Notes under the pieces: generated by a model
What the model was told of the DNA's origin: nothing
Databases searched by the model: none
Seen by the model: the letters and a program-made list of their open reading frames with translations, nothing else
DNA from: Argentina anserina
Taxonomy: Eukaryota; Streptophyta; Magnoliopsida; Rosales; Rosaceae
Assembly (NCBI RefSeq): GCF_933775445.1
Contig: NC_065873.1
Location: 310,001 to 374,000, forward strand
Reading direction: 5' to 3'
Length of the DNA stretch: 64,000 nt
Position numbers and translations under genes: made by a program
Part shown: positions 23,836 through 35,295 of the stretch, piece by piece
How the letters are laid out: every line of letters begins with the position of its first letter
Numbering within the stretch: position 1 is the first letter of the stretch

Positions 23836-25170
23836 AGAAGCAGGGTTTCAACCATTTGTAGAAGTTTTGAAAAAACAGTTGGAGAATCGATATAGAAATG
23901 CAAGTACCAAGTACTTGCTTGCAGCTCTAGCTGAAAAATGGTGGGACACAACCCATACATTTCATTTTGATAATATTGGAGAACTAACCCTAACTCCTAA
24001 AGATTTTAGTGCAATTACTGGATTGCAAGTTACCGGCAGAAGACTCAGATATGACATGAAGATTTACGATAACCCGAAGAAAATGAGCTACTTTTGCATG
24101 GATCTACAACTCGTATATGAACTATAAAATTTCTTCTCCTCGAGACGAGGATATATTAACAAGAGTGTTTATCCTGGTTCTTCTTGGCACAACTATTTTT
24201 CGTAACAAAGGAAATAATCTGTTCTTGTATTATCTTCCCAGTTTGAAGACGATAGAAAATATTGCCAAATATAATTAACTGGGGAGGCAGTGCCCTAGCT
24301 GTTTTGTATTGCAATATGGATGCCCTTAATTTGTCGAGGTTTGACTAAGGGCTTCGGCGGATACTCTAAAGGATGGGAGGTAACCTACTCTTTTTCCTTC
24401 TGCTAATCATATATGTGTAGTAATTATGTTCATCCGTGCGCTTGTAAAGAATATCAACATTTTTTTAATTAATAAACCAAAATCTAATTATCATGGTGAT
24501 TTTCTCACTAATCATTCAGATATGGGCATGCGAGAACATACCGTCTTTGTGTACCGTGCCAAAACATTCCCGAGGGCACTATGCTGGACGTATTCCTCGT
24601 GATGTGATACCCCATAGTCTTGCAGAGTTAAGCGTGATTCTCAAACGCCTCACGTACGTTTGAACAGGTGAAGTTATCGACTATAACTCTAATCCACCAC
24701 ATTGTTAAAAATGATATGCATATGTATTATGTGAACCTCTCCCTCTTATATACGATATGCTCAAATTTGCAACGATATATATTATCAAATATATGTTATA
24801 CGAAACGTACGTGCAGATTAATCTCTCACCCTGGGGCACGGATGACAAACTTCCACATTAATGTGTATCTAGCCTGGAACCGAATAAGAAGAGAATCTTG
24901 TTCGAAAGTCTCACTAGCAGAGCATGGTATTTGGGGGAAAGAGTGTCCATACAAAGCCTAGGAACAAATCACCTCTGAGTCCCTAAAGCTCCCCCGGAGA
25001 CAATGTTCAGCATCAACCTGCTCTCAGATAATGATATTAATCTTGATTTTGATGGTTGACGCAACTCAATACTTAGATGACAAGACTGCAATGACTTACC
25101 AACATTTTCGGAAGCAGTTTTTGTCATACAACTACTGCACGGTCGAAGTGACCGAAATCGATCATGCGTG
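23836..25170 (+). pseudogene. plant mobile domain (PMD / MAIL-like) pseudogene
   Basis: The first segment (to 24126) encodes EKWWDTTHTFHFDNIGELTL and LTPKDFSAITGLQVTG, the hallmark of the transposase-derived plant mobile domain that also occurs in MAIN/MAIL and PP7-long-form proteins. After a stop, homology continues in another frame (RVFILVLLGTTIFRNKGNN, about 24150-24270). It resumes past a splice-like site near 24520 (IWACENIPSLCTVPKHSRGH, then GRIPRDVIP) and again near 24820-25170 (LYLAWNRIRRES). At least two frameshifts and several stops break it. It is a formerly intron-containing copy, not a retrocopy. Its source may be a Mutator-like element carrying a PMD gene, but I cannot see the element ends. 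Confidence 0.75.
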
Positions 25171-26960
25171 CATGCATGCATGTTTAATTAAAAAATAACT
25201 TCCTTCGAATTCTCGATCATATTAGTGCGAGGCTTTTTCATTGCAAATAAACAATTACCGTTCAAAATATTAGATATATCAGCCGACATTAATCAACAAG
25301 GAAATGATGAATATCTAGACTAAGTTTCTGCATGGCTTACATATTATCGATCACAAATAAATCACATGCATATATATAGAACCTTGCGGTTCTAGCTATT
25401 GATTGACATACGATAAGTGCATTTAGTTGAAATATTGATTACCACATCAGTCCCCTAGTAGTTTTGAAAATCCATTAATATTTAAGTGAAAATTTTAAGT
25501 GACAAATGCCCCATTTTAATTAAGAGTAATTTAGTTTCGTTAACTTTAAAATGGTACACGACGTCTATAGTCCTACCCAATATTTATACATGTTGTCAAC
25601 CTTCCATTTGTTGTAGGGTTTTCTCTCTAATTTACAAGGGTAATTGTGTATTTCCCTTTCTTTGACCAATTCACTATGTGCACTGTGGAAGTATATCAAA
25701 ATCCCTCATAAACTAGAGAACATGGTAGAGAAATGTTAAATTGCCCTTGCAAAATAGACGGAAAATTCTAAAACAAACGGAAGGGTTAACGGTATGTACA
25801 ACTATTGGGTCGAAATCTATGCATCATGTACTACTTTGAAGTTAACGAAATTAAATTACCTTTAATTAGAGTTGGGCATTTGTCATGTATGGTTCTTAAA
25901 ATTTTCACAATATTTAAAGTTATAGGAATAGGTGATGTATGAGAAATGTTAAATTACCCAAGTCTTGCATGGCAAGATCATATGACTCTCTGCATAGACC
26001 AATAGGCCATAGTTTCCATATTTTCTCCCTTTGTTAATTCTGTAGCTTTTATCGAGACGAAATTCTACTGTTTATGTTGACCAAATCTTAAACTAGAGGT
26101 TATTGTTACTAGAGATGAACAAGGAGGACGGCGAGCAAAGAGAGGAGAACAAACATGCATGTCAAGAGTTTGGATTTGGCGGATGTTGATGTTATTGTGC
26201 TAAGTGATGATGAGGAGGAAAATGGGGAGGAGAAGTGTGATAATCAACGAGTAACGGAGTAAGTGTCCATTATGTGTAAATTCATTTGCTTAAAATTTGG
26301 CCTAAAGTTTAAAATGCGTACTGATATTTATCAATTAAGGATGTTAATGGTCACGTGAAGGTGACCCAGGATGGTGATAAAAAAATGAGAATAAAGATAT
26401 TAGCGAACATGTGAATACTAATATAAGGATATTTGAATTGTGTGCTGCTTCTTAGTTAGTTAATCCGTAATCTGAAACTGATCGATAACCCCCTCTATAT
26501 CTATATATACAGCAGGAGCATGGAGATGATGATGAGGAGGAGAGTGATAGAGGACAGTTCTGTTGGAGCATCAGAATCTTGTTCCTTGCTGGAAAAGAAG
26601 CGCAAAAAGAGTAGTGAAGATTGTATCTACCAAGGAAATGATCGAAAAAGAGCAAATTCCCCTTTCTTTCTTGGCGATCCCGGAGCAAGAAAGATTTGAT
26701 CAGTAATTGTTTGTATCGTCTACGCAGCATATACACATCAACTATACGTATGGATCATTTCTTTCGAAATTTACGTACGACGTTTGTGTGTATATATGCC
26801 TAGTCTGACTAAATGTAAGGGCTTTCTAATTTTGAAAGAGTTCTCTTTGACACGCACTTGGTATTAAGGTATCCAAATATTTTGCGCAAAAAAATCTCAC
26901 TTGAATGCTAACTAATGTTTATTTTTTAATGGGTGTGTGACGGGGTCACTCTAACATAGA
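25171..26960. other. gene-poor DNA with possible C-terminal ORF scrap
   Basis: This is mostly AT-rich DNA without coding frames. Plus-strand scraps at 26155-26260 (acidic VIVLSDDEEENGEE) and 26530-26700 (with SVGASESCSLLEKKRKKSSE, ending at a TGA near 26698) read like the acidic/basic tail of a nuclear protein. They could be the decayed 3-prime end of the preceding PMD pseudogene, but this is not shown. Confidence 0.4.
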
Positions 26961-26984
26961 GGTTTAAGTTGATTGGTGTGACCG

Positions 26985-27075
26985 CGGAAGAGCTTCCGCC
27001 ATTGGGATTTCGGATGGCAGCCGGGAAGGAGATTCTAGGATTGGAATTCCACTTGAAGATCGATTTGAAGATGAA

Positions 27076-27133
<58 letters not shown>

Positions 27134-27450
27134 CGATAGTATGGGAGGAAAGAGTTTCGTACCTCGGTGATAGTATGGGAGGAAAGATGAATTAAAGGCC
27201 TCCATTTAAAGCTTCTTCTTGATAGTGGAGCCGCCAATTATCAATTTGTGATCGACCAATTTGAAGTTTCAATCTATCTTGCTGCCTAGAACCTTCGAAC
27301 CTCGGTCGAATTGGCTTCGACCTTCAATCAAACATCTTTTGGGATGCCATGGCCTCAATCCAGCAAAATGAGCGCAACTATCGGTGTCAGATGCAGCTGA
27401 GAAGCAAGATGTCCGCATTTTAGGGGAGTTACGGACGTCTGCAGAATCTG
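26985..27450. mobile_element. GC-richer repeat sharing an end with the 23.4/39.4-kb elements
   Basis: The right end of this block (about 27427-27445, GTTACGGACGTCTGCAGAAT) resembles the right end of the GC-rich element family. Like copy 1 it is followed directly by a TA tract (27452-27472). The interior does not obviously match the other copies and contains a long GA tract. It may be a related or composite element; the boundaries are a guess. Confidence 0.35.
27080..27131. repeat. (GA)n microsatellite, long
   Basis: About 26 GA units occur without interruption. A local phrase (GATAGTATGGGAGGAAAGA) is repeated just after it at 27137-27190. Confidence 0.95.
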
Positions 27451-27451
27451 C

Positions 27452-27472
27452 GTATATATATATATATATATA
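27452..27472. repeat. (TA)n tract
   Basis: A TA run abuts the right end of the GC-richer repeat, the same arrangement as at 23769. Confidence 0.85.
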
Positions 27473-28913
27473 ATAAAAAGACGTTATAATCTAATTACTT
27501 AGTACTCGATATACGAAATAACACATCCGCGTAGTGAGATATGATTTTAAGAAATAAAAATGAGAAATTATTTTATGTATTCGCTATATTGCTTAGCTGG
27601 TGTACCCTGATAATAATTTGAGGACACGTCCAAAACATTTTAGATTAGGATGTGAATGAATTGTTAGAATATTAACACCGTTTCACTCCGTATAATTCTT
27701 TACACTTCCGCAGACTGCAGGCTTCATATTTTGGATTTAATGGTCCTTCCAGATCTAGCACCCACACCAACAAACTCATTAGCCTCAACACCACCCATTC
27801 ACGATTGTATCTTTACCAAAACGATATATATACTCAAACACACACAAAGCTTCTGCAAATCCATGCCTCAAGAACCTTATGGATCCTCTTCCTCTGGAAA
27901 CAAAGCTTTTGCAAAATTGCAACTGTCTTCGTTTAGTTTGACTTGACGAAACCTTCTTCATTATATAGATTCTAAATAACTTAATTCTCCATTATATAAC
28001 AAAAATTTTGGATCCTCAATCATCTCATGGGTATATGTATATCAATTACGTTTTTAATAGCATTTGGGGATTTTGTGAAAAGTTAATTGCAATGTTGGCA
28101 AATTTATGTTGCAGTGTTGTTGCACTCATGGGTTTTGCGGGGAGGAGGCTTTGGCTGCCCAGACAAAATTCTGGGTATCGATAGTGGCCTTTAACCATGT
28201 GGCATTTTTTTTAAAACCCACAAATCCCCCTACAAATGTGGCTTTGTAGTGATCATTCATACGTTCATGGAACATTAACACCTTTATCAAAAAGGTTAAT
28301 TGATATAAATTACTCATAAGAAAAACCACGTGTCGTTAAATTATTGGCTGGGTACACCAGCTCAACAATATAGCAGGTATAGGGAATAATTATCTCTACC
28401 TTAATGTAGAGGTAGTATCTAGGAATATTAAAAATATAAATGTATATCGTGATTTGGAGAGTGAAGATCGATTGGAAACTCATGACTCATGGGTCATGTA
28501 TTCTTTTACTCAGACAGGTTGTTTAGTACGCGAAAAAGTACATCTGATACAAACTGCATCATACACCGGCAATCTCTCTTATGTAATGAATATTCTTGCT
28601 GTGATGTTGGTTAGACTCTTAGAGTGACAGTAGTGTTGGTGCAATTTGGCACACACTCGATCGAGTTAGAACACGCATGAGATGCGACTTACCAAGTTTT
28701 TGTTGCGCTTCATTTCCATAACACTCGATCGAGTCGCAGCTTTGAAGAATATCAAACACGACTCGCCAAATTTATCAATCGAAGTTGGATAATTGGATCA
28801 ATCAAACTATGAATATAAGCATCGACGGAATGCATGATTGTGTGCATGGCGGACTAGTGGTGTGGAAGCTTGGCCTCATATAATTTATCAGCGTTTCAAC
28901 TCTCAACTACAAG
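27473..28913. other. intergenic, carboxylesterase 5-prime flank
   Basis: No gene is supported. The part at 28120-28270 may be a small decayed element. The last 100 bases are the leader of the carboxylesterase pseudogene. Confidence 0.5.
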
Positions 28914-29936
28914 ATGGCCGAGAAGGATCAAAGCTCATCCCCACATCTGCCGTGGACTGTCCGCCTCTTCATCTCCGCCGCTTCCTTCGCCGTTGACGCT
29001 GCTCGCCGCTCAAACTTCACCGTCAACCGTACTCTCTTTAACCTGTTCGACTACAAGCCCTCCCCACTAACAAAGCCTCACAAGAATCTCAAGAGCTCCG
29101 ACGTCGTCGCCGACCCTTCCCGCAACCTCTGGTTCCGCCTCTACACTCCCATCAACGCCGCAGCCAAGCTCCCCCTCAATGTCTTCTTCCACGGCGGAGG
29201 CTTCGCCTTCATGTCCGCCACTTCAAAGCCCTACGACGACTTCTGCCAACGCCTCGCTCGCGAGCTCCCCGCAGTCGTCGTCTCCGTCAACTACCGCCTC
29301 ATCCCGGAGCACCGTTATCCGTGCCAGTACGACGACGGTTTCGACGTCCTCAAGTTCATCGACGACGAGAGCAGCTAGCGGCTTGTTCGACGGCGCGAAT
29401 CTGGGAGAGCGCTGGCGGGAACATTGCGCACCACGTGGCAATCAGAGCGAGCGGCCACGCGTTTAATGATCTGAAAGTGGTCGGAATGATGGCGATTCAG
29501 CCGTTGTTCTGCGGGGAAGAGAGGACGGAATCGGAGACGAGGCTGAAGAAAGTGCCGCTGCTGAACATGGAGAGGATTGACTGGATGTGGAAGGCGTTTT
29601 TGCCCCAACGCCGTGGATATTTCCGGGGTTGATTTTCCGGCGACGATAGTGTTTGCCGGGGGATTTGATCCGTTGCAGGATTGGCAGACGATGTACTACG
29701 AGGGATTGAAGAAACAAGGGAAGGAAGGTGAGCTGGGCATTCATACATTCTATGCTTATCCCGAGCTGGAAGACTCCTCTGCGTTTATTCACAAAGTCAG
29801 GGAGTTCGTGGAATCCAAATCACTCAATGCTACTGCAACACTACCTACATTGACCAAGTCCTCACTTACCATCATATTGGTTTTAGGTTCCTTTTCAATT
29901 CCTGTATGTGTCAATTTGTTTTTCGAGGATATATAA
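28914..29936 (+). pseudogene. class-I plant carboxylesterase (CXE18-like), frameshifted
   Basis: Intact class-I CXE enzymes are single-exon alpha/beta-hydrolases of about 310-340 residues, related to the gibberellin receptor GID1 and to HSL lipases. Here the first 154 codons (28914-29378) are open and include the oxyanion motif FHGGGFAF and the block VVVSVNYRLIPEHRYP. A stop then follows. The sequence continues in another frame with AASGLFDGANLG, and then, shifted again, with ESAGGNIAHH. The residues that normally sit between these two blocks, just before the nucleophile elbow G-x-S-A-G-G, are missing. A third break near 29604 drops about 15 expected residues before VDISGVDFPATIVFAGG. The Asp region (GGFDPLQDWQ) and the His region (HTFYAYPEL) remain. 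The high GC of the ORF is typical of the family. The breaks could be real or assembly errors. Confidence 0.82.
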
Positions 29937-31069
29937 ATGGCAATAAAATAGAAGAGACGTCATTCAAAATAGAAGGCATGAGTTTCTGATAACTATAATT
30001 GAAATGTTCCAAAAGCACTTGATGTGTTTCCCGTATGTTCCATGGTAGAAATACAGTTAGGAACCAGCATGCGCAGTCCTGTTAAGACGCAGTGCTGTTG
30101 TGCAAGAGTTTGGATCGGCTGCTAAAGGTTCAGCAGATTTTTTCACTTCTCTAACATTCTCTACATTTGTAACTAATGATCACGCTATAACCCAAGTTTA
30201 TTTTTATTATATGACTTGCATACACATTATTGTTTCTCCTTGCCTTAACTACCATCACTGTTCTTCTCCAATCCGGTACTCGTTCACACATTTGGTCCTC
30301 AAACCTCAGTGAAAAACAAAAATACTAATAGCACACAGAATCTACACTACAATATTTTGAAGTCCCAAAGATATCCCATAAATCATACCATGGTACTTGG
30401 AAAAAAACAAGTCCTACAAAACATATTAAGCCCTCTATATACGTACACATCTATGGGATGTTTCAAACACGTAACTTCAATACCTCCAGGCTAATCCGAT
30501 CAATGATGCCAGTCTCTCCAATCCAAACCATGACGTTGTTAATTTACCTGAAAGAAAATTGTTCATATCCAAATGAACTTCAGCGCAGTTGCATTGGATT
30601 CATCGTTTCTCCTAATTCACAAACAGTAAGTACAAAAACCATCATAAAATGATAAACTGAACCACAAATCCCATAAAACTACCCTACAGAAACAGTAAGG
30701 ACGAGGTCCTTTTCTTTCCATGACTTATAGTTATAGCATTACCAGGGGAGACGTGTTTTTTTTTAAGCCCAGGGAGACATGTGTTGTAGTTATAGCTTGT
30801 GTTTTGTTTTGTTACTCTGGAAAGAAAAGGATATGAGTGAAGAGGGTGGGGGAGAGGACGAGAGTAAATGAAATTTAAAATAAAAAAGCATTCGAACGTT
30901 GTTGTGTTTGTTTATATAAAAAGTCATGTGTCCGTTTTTCTTCCTCTTCACATCATAAACATAAACAAAACAGGTTCATAGAATTGACTAGAGAAAATTT
31001 TCCCCAACTTGCCTCTCATTCATTATATCAGGAATAATGAAGACTAAGTTACTAACCTTTCTCAACCTC
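29937..31069. other. intergenic, eIF2D 3-prime flank
   Basis: No gene is seen. A short imperfect duplication lies at 30730-30800 (GGGGAGACGTGT and CAGGGAGACATGT, each next to a TAGTTATAGC phrase). The 3-prime UTR of eIF2D is expected at the right end. Confidence 0.55.
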
Positions 31070-32763
31070 TTATCTCCTGGTTTTGTCCAGAACCTCAATG
31101 AATCTCTTTGGAATCCCATATTGCTCAATCAAGTGTTTTGCCAGATTTTTTATCACTCCACCTTGAACCAGAACCTCCAGCCCCTTCTTACCTAAAGGAT
31201 AAACATAAATGTGTATTCATCAGCAACTCTTGGAAGGAATTTTCAAAATGTGACAATATATTATATCCCCAGACTTTGTTGACTATTACAAACATAATTC
31301 AATATCAGAAAATAAGTAAATAAAGTAACCGATACAGATTAAAAACTAATCAATCAATTATGAAAAACCTTAACCTGTCCAGTAAACTAATGCAGTACAG
31401 ATAAAGCGTCAAGAGAGAAAAGATACTCTCCGTATAAACTAATTCATGTGCCACAAACCTGGTAGTTCTGCCACTGTCGTACTGCAAGCAAACTTCTTTT
31501 GTAGCTCTGATGCCAGAGCTTCAGGATCCACCAAAAATGTTTCCAGTCCTGATAACTTGGTCATTTTCTTATTACCTTGCCGCCTTTCTGTCATTATCTG
31601 GACTGTTTTCAAGCCACCTTTACGAACAACCGAGTCATTTCCCCTTGTCACAATGTGATGGGCTTGCATCCGGTTCACAAATGCTGCTCCCAAGTCTCTT
31701 TTATGGATTTCTGTAGGGTACATTGAACCTTTTTTTATGGCCCCCTTGAACAGTGCATCACACAATATCACATCCAAAATCACACTGGATTTATCTGTCG
31801 GCTTAACCAAGTTTTCCTTTTCAACATATTTAAACACAATGTCCGTGGACTCTGAAGCACTGTAAAGCTCTCCTGTGTCAGCACCTACAGACGCAAATAC
31901 TGGATTTACATGTACACTTGGTTTATAGATCTCAGCCACTTCAAGGATTTTGACCGACCTACTTTCACTGACAGTAGGAACACCAGTTTGAACAGCTTCT
32001 TCAACGTGCTGTTTCTCTGGCTTGAAAGATAAGTAATCCGGATGACTGCGGTTCACAGAAAGTAATACAGACTCCTTCTTATATTTATCTTCCTTCACTC
32101 CAATCTGCAGATGTTTGGGTGCCAACATTAAGAACTGATAGCAAAAACTTTAAGGAACTAAATCACAGAAATCTTAAAGCCAACCAATCTCTGCTACTCT
32201 CTACTCTGGCTATATAAGCCAGGCTATTACCCATTTCAGAATGTATCCAAGAGTCAAGCCGACAAATGGAAGAGACTCAATAGTCTTCACAAAACTACTA
32301 CCAAGTACACTATACTGAAGAAAGTTTTAGATAGTTGTTGTACAGACCAATCATCATTAAACTGAAGTGAAAATAATATTTGGCCATGTCTAAAAATTTA
32401 ACAAATCACATACACACTATGCTATCAAATAAACAAGAATCAGCAAGAGAAAAGAGTATTGCGAACTCCTGATAGGTAAAGGTTATTGCCTATACTACTG
32501 GTTATTTAGAACAACATATTATATTGTTTTTAATTCTTATGTATCCTGAAATCTGGCAAAAAATACTTTCACAGGGCAGTCTTTCAAGCCATAATGACTA
32601 CAAAAAAAACATAGAAAGGGCAAGATTTTGAGTGGTGGTAAACCAAAAATTTCGTTCATGATTCTCACAATTGTTTGAACAAATTTGTGCATAATCTGAA
32701 TTACTAAAACCCAGATGAGCCCTGAATGCAATCACAGTTATATGCTAACTTGATGAGTAATTG

Positions 32764-32802
<39 letters not shown>

Positions 32803-34905
32803 AAAGACGAAATAAACCATGCAGAACTCAAAGCAAATAAACCATGCACTAAAAGATGCCAACTGCTGACAGTACCATATGTGCAGAGTCTATTCAGAAT
32901 TCAAACTCCAAAAAGATTAATATAGATAACCCTCAAAGTGACTGGCTTAAAATTGAAAAGTGATTATTAAAAACGAGGAAAATAAAAGGCATAACGCACC
33001 AATCCTGTAGAGCATTTAGCTTGCAACCACTTGGATAATTTCTTGTAAGATGACTTCTTGATGTCTAGTGTGATGCCTGAGGGCCTACAAGGTAAAACAT
33101 AATTTGACCTGCAGAACCACAAATCAATTCATGAGCTCTTATAAATGAAGTACATGCAAGAGAGAGTAGAGAGATATCATGCAAAGTTTAATCTTCCGCA
33201 TACCATAGAGTGCTTCCGGGCATGGGAAGGTCTTTGTCTTTAACAGTCGTATGCAATGCTTGCAAAAGGTATTTTTCCAAAAGTGTGTCCACGTCCTCCG
33301 TGGAAAGAGGATGTTTTCCCTCTACAGTTGACCGGTCGGCGGAATCATCATCTGTTAGCTTCAGATCACCTATATGTGCAGCTACTTCCTCAGCAATCTC
33401 ATTCCTCACATCAATAGGTGCAACTGCCGCAGAAATTGGTTCAGACTGCACATTGGCAACATCAACATGTTGCCCCATTTCCTTATTATCAATCCCATCC
33501 AGTTGATCATCTGATCCATCATTTACACCATCATATGAAATTTCAGCTGATGGCAAAGCAGGATCCTCAAAAACAGCATCTTCATAGAAACCTGCATTTG
33601 GCACATATGGGCCCTCAACTGATTCCCTGAAAAAAAAAAGGAAGCTTATTAATTTCTAAATGTCAATCATATGATTCATATCTATGTTAATTCCCACCGA
33701 TACTTACCAAAGTAAGTCACCATAATAGTGAGCAATTTTTAAGGCTTTTCCGCGCAACCCAGCTTTTAATGCTTCAGTGCAACTCATGGTCGTAGTTCCC
33801 ACCTGTAAAGATATTGACCAGTAGGACGATTATTACCCAACTTTAGTTACATAAATTGATGAAACAAAGGTTGTCTCCACTCCTGAAACATATACTAATT
33901 GCACAGATGCTTACAGCAATGGGAGCTGGATTTCCTGGAACTTTAACCGCCCAAGCTTCCCCAGCTGCAAATGATGGTAAACCTTCGGCAGGTATACTGA
34001 TACCGGGAAACATCAGATCCGCCCCTCCAATAACATATCTAGACACCTCGCCCCCTTTCAGCATGAAAGAAGGCAACATATCAGGGACCTTCCAGAGTGC
34101 ATAAACTGAAATGAAAAACAATCAACCAAAAAAAAAAAAAAAAACTATGAGTGACCTGTAGATATGCTAGCAGAGCTTCATTATCTTTTCATTAAGCCAA
34201 CAAAGGAAGCAAATTGAGGCCTATGTTATGTCGACCTAATGTTTATATCCGTCTCACATAGTTTTGAGACCCCCTTAAGGTGAAGCTAAGATCAACTTCA
34301 TCCAAAAATTTTACCATCCGGTTAAGTGTGGCACAGCACATAGTAGTAAAAAGGGAGAAAACAAGAAGTATGCAAGAACAGATAATTAAAAAGGACAACA
34401 GAAGGACAGGATACCTGTGGGAAAAATTTCTTTACCACGGCCATCAATATCAAAAAACATAGGATAGCCTCCCTCTATGGCATATACAAGCACTCGATTT
34501 TGATACTTGGAAACCTTTACCTCCACCTAGAGATTAAGCAATACAAAATATACGGTAGTGAGTAAGACAGTAACTAAAACTATGTGGTGCATTTGAGCAA
34601 ATAGATAAATCCTTATTTGAATTGTAATTCGTAGTTGAATGACTGCATTTGAGCAAATGGCACAGCCTAGTTGAAAATGAAACTATGGAACGACAGCCAA
34701 ACATAACTGAATACAAACCACAATCCCAAGTTAAAGTGAATCATGATGAATACAAGATACGATTAAATACCTTGGGAGGGAGCAAAGCATCGATATCGGC
34801 GTCGGAAGCTCTGGGGAATCTATCTCTGACCGTCCTCTTCAGCTTCTTCCTGTCAGCCCCTGACAGCCTCTGGTGCGACCGAGCTTCCACGCCCTTCTTG
34901 AACAT
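31070..34905 (-). CDS. EIF2D: eukaryotic translation initiation factor 2D (ligatin-type, PUA + SUI1)
   Basis: eIF2D delivers initiator tRNA independently of GTP and helps recycle 40S subunits after termination. There are eight coding exons: 34905-34771, 34526-34415, 34105-33915, 33802-33708, 33626-33204, 33108-33000, 32104-31459 and 31191-31070. All joins are in frame, giving 610 residues, close to human eIF2D (584). The N-terminus is MFKKGVEARSHQRLSGADRK. A PUA-type region follows at about residues 90-175 (PMFFDIDGRGKEIFPTVYAL, then GGADLMFPGISIP). The middle is acidic and low-complexity (about residues 190-280), followed by a SWIB/winged-helix-like region (ITLDIKKSSYKKLSKWLQ). The C-terminal SUI1 domain spans about residues 515-605 (KKMTKLSGLETFLVDPEAL ... 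VLVQGGVIKNLAKHL ... GIPKRFIEV). A CT-repeat leader directly precedes the ATG. It is divergently paired with the response-regulator gene. Confidence 0.93.
32766..32800. repeat. (CA)n microsatellite in eIF2D intron 6
   Basis: About 17 CA units lie in the long intron between exons 6 and 7. Confidence 0.9.
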
Positions 34906-35295
34906 CTCTCTCTCTCTCTCTCTCTAACTCCGGCGGTGTTCCTCTCTCTGTTTCCTTCCGAACTATATTTTATCAAAATGCGCAAGGAAGTTTCTGGGTT
35001 TCGTTGTTTGGGCTGGGCTTAGGATATGGGCTTTTCCCGGGTCGGGTACAAGAGTCAAGTCGCACAAGAGGGGGAGATTCCCCGACAAGGCAATCTAAAG
35101 ATTGAACGCTTTATTGCAACACTCGGGCGTTCTTCACGGCATGTGGCCCCTCTCTTCTCTCTCTCTCTGAAGAACTGAGAAGCTGGCCATCTTTGTTCTT
35201 CTTGTTTGTTGTTGTTGGTGTTGAATATATGCCCACCCAGTAAAGAAATATATAGCAGACTAGAGTAGTAGAAGAGACTAGTGATTATTCTTATT
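34906..35295. promoter_or_regulatory. divergent promoter between eIF2D and the response regulator
   Basis: Start codons of the two genes are 390 bp apart and point away from each other. The eIF2D side carries an uninterrupted CT/GA leader repeat (34905-34925), and a second CT run is at 35152-35168. TATA-like AATATATA motifs at 35222-35229 and 35249-35256 sit at reasonable distances upstream of the response-regulator ATG. Confidence 0.6.
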
